Made by a program: the position numbers and the translations under genes. Shown here piece after piece: positions 5,766 to 6,136 of a stretch of 6,136 nt of DNA (position 1 is its first letter; each line of letters begins with the position of its first letter). The stretch is from DATLTV01 sp035533375 (GTDB lineage: Bacteria; Patescibacteriota; Minisyncoccia; UBA6257; 2-01-FULL-56-20). The stretch is from the NCBI GenBank assembly GCA_035533375.1, contig DATLTV010000022.1, forward strand, positions 1-6,136. The letters run 5' to 3'. The notes below the pieces were generated by a model. It worked only from the letters and a program-made list of their open reading frames with translations, was not told where the DNA came from and ran no database searches.

Positions 5766-5864
5766 TTATCTCAAATCTGATATCTCAAATCTCATATCTC
5801 AAAATTCCGCCCGTCTAATTTTGAGATATAAGTTTTGAGATAGTTTTGAGATTTGAGATATAAG
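5766..5864. repeat. AT-rich array of 14-bp direct and inverted repeats behind ftsW
   Basis: ATCTCAAATCTGAT (5768-5781), ATCTCAAATCTCAT (5782-5795) and ATCTCAAAATT (5796-5806) are direct repeats at 14-base spacing. The right half carries the complement: AATTTTGAGATAT (5817-5829) pairs perfectly with 5794-5806 around a ten-base loop, GAGATTTGAGATAT (5848-5861) is the exact complement of 5780-5793, and TTTGAGATATAAG occurs twice (5820-5832, 5852-5864). The hairpin could act as the ftsW terminator, although no clean U tract follows. The ATCTCAAA unit also occurs in the left arm of element B just downstream. Confidence 0.7.
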
Positions 5865-5904
5865 ATTTAAATAGAACCCATCTCAAAAATACCGCGTAGC
5901 CGCG

Positions 5905-6006
5905 TTTCGAGCTCTTTTCCCGATCCCGCCAGGCTTGCCGAGGAAGGTGTGCCTGAAAGGCACTCCGACCGAGGCATAACGACGCGGGGCGGGAAAAGAG
6001 CCGAAA
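5905..6006. repeat. Class II stem-loop of element B
   Basis: TTTCG (5905-5909) pairs with CGAAA (6002-6006), then after a bulged A at 5910 GCTCTTTTCCCG (5911-5922) pairs with 5990-6001 and CCCGC (5925-5929) pairs with GCGGG (5984-5988). The apical hairpin GTGCCT (5949-5954)/AGGCAC (5958-5963) has a GAA loop and a T-T mismatch (5948/5964) before GG/CC. Its flanks match the class II hairpin of copy A in reverse complement. Confidence 0.75.
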
Positions 6007-6014
6007 CCCCTCGG

Positions 6015-6118
6015 GATATGGCCAAATCCCGCGATGCCATTGTCGCTTCGGGACTCGAAGTACCCGCTGGGCACTCCTTCGCCCTTGCTTCGTGGCCTCG
6101 CGGGATTTGGCCGATATC
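6015..6118. repeat. Class I stem-loop of element B
   Basis: A perfect 15-bp stem pairs 6020-6034 (GGCCAAATCCCGCGA) with 6098-6112, extended by GATAT (6015-6019) with ATATC (6114-6118) past a bulged G. The tip GTACCC (6060-6065)/GGGCAC (6069-6074) has an A-C mismatch on this strand that becomes a G-U pair in minus-strand RNA. Flanking blocks equal those of the class I hairpin of copy A in reverse complement. Confidence 0.75.
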
Positions 6119-6136
6119 GCGGCCCGTGGTATTTTT

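Larger units (their letters stand above)
5874..6136. repeat. Nested inverted-repeat element, copy B (runs off the window)
   Basis: The left arm GAACCCATCTCAAAAATACC (5874-5893) matches the arm of copy A. Its partner GGTATTTTT (6128-6136) is cut by the window end, and the missing piece should be close to GAGATGGGTTC. GCCGCG (5899-5904) pairs with CGCGGC (6118-6123) inside the closing stem. Two stem-loops follow in the reverse order and orientation to copy A (class II first, class I second), so B is inverted relative to A. No coding potential was recognised; the minus-strand frame across it is a by-product of the GC-rich stems. Confidence 0.85.

Noticed and set aside
5766..5864. CRISPR array
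   Set aside because: Repeats are 8-14 bases, AT-rich, partly inverted and without spacers of regular length; no cas gene is present.
5883..6074. Minus-strand 63-codon ORF in element B
   Set aside because: It lies within the two stem-loops and is explained by their GC-rich inverted repeats; copy A has no homologous protein.

Overview
The window looks like a chromosomal segment of a candidate-phyla-radiation bacterium (Patescibacteria, Parcubacteria-like). The reasons are a ComEC split into two short proteins, a compact FtsW with the divergent 'P-I-D-D-S-I-F-A' active-site loop, moderate GC coding DNA with no clear Shine-Dalgarno sequence before any of the four main genes, and tight same-strand packing. 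The taxonomic call is inference; no marker gene such as 16S is present.

Layout. Bases 1-650 hold no convincing large gene. They contain short degenerate dyads, a near-consensus promoter (110-138), a 24-codon ORF of doubtful reality (198-272), a 273-bp nested inverted-repeat element (element A, 237-509) and an intrinsic terminator (557-590). Then come four + strand genes: the ComEC membrane/channel part (655-2088), overlapping by ATGA with a membrane-anchored ComEC-type metallo-beta-lactamase protein (2085-2990); a regulatory gap with a perfect 36-bp palindrome and a TATAAT box; a divergent D-aminoacylase-like amidohydrolase (3103-4632); and FtsW (4651-5763). Bases 5764-5873 hold an AT-rich array of 14-bp direct and inverted repeats, followed by a second copy of the nested element (element B, 5874 to beyond the window end).

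Function. The first two genes together make one ComEC-like DNA uptake machine (channel plus nuclease-like domain). The last two make a likely transcription unit linked to the cell wall: FtsW polymerises septal peptidoglycan, and the neighbouring amidohydrolase may act on D-amino-acid derivatives. However, several of its catalytic metal ligands are substituted.

The most unusual content is the pair of nested elements. Each has outer arms beginning GAACCCATCTC and encloses two stem-loops of different classes. The two copies lie in opposite orientation and bracket the four genes. Their stems differ in sequence while pairing is kept, which is the mark of selection on, or copying through, a folded single strand. 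Copy A also sits between a good promoter and a terminator, so it may be transcribed as a structured RNA.
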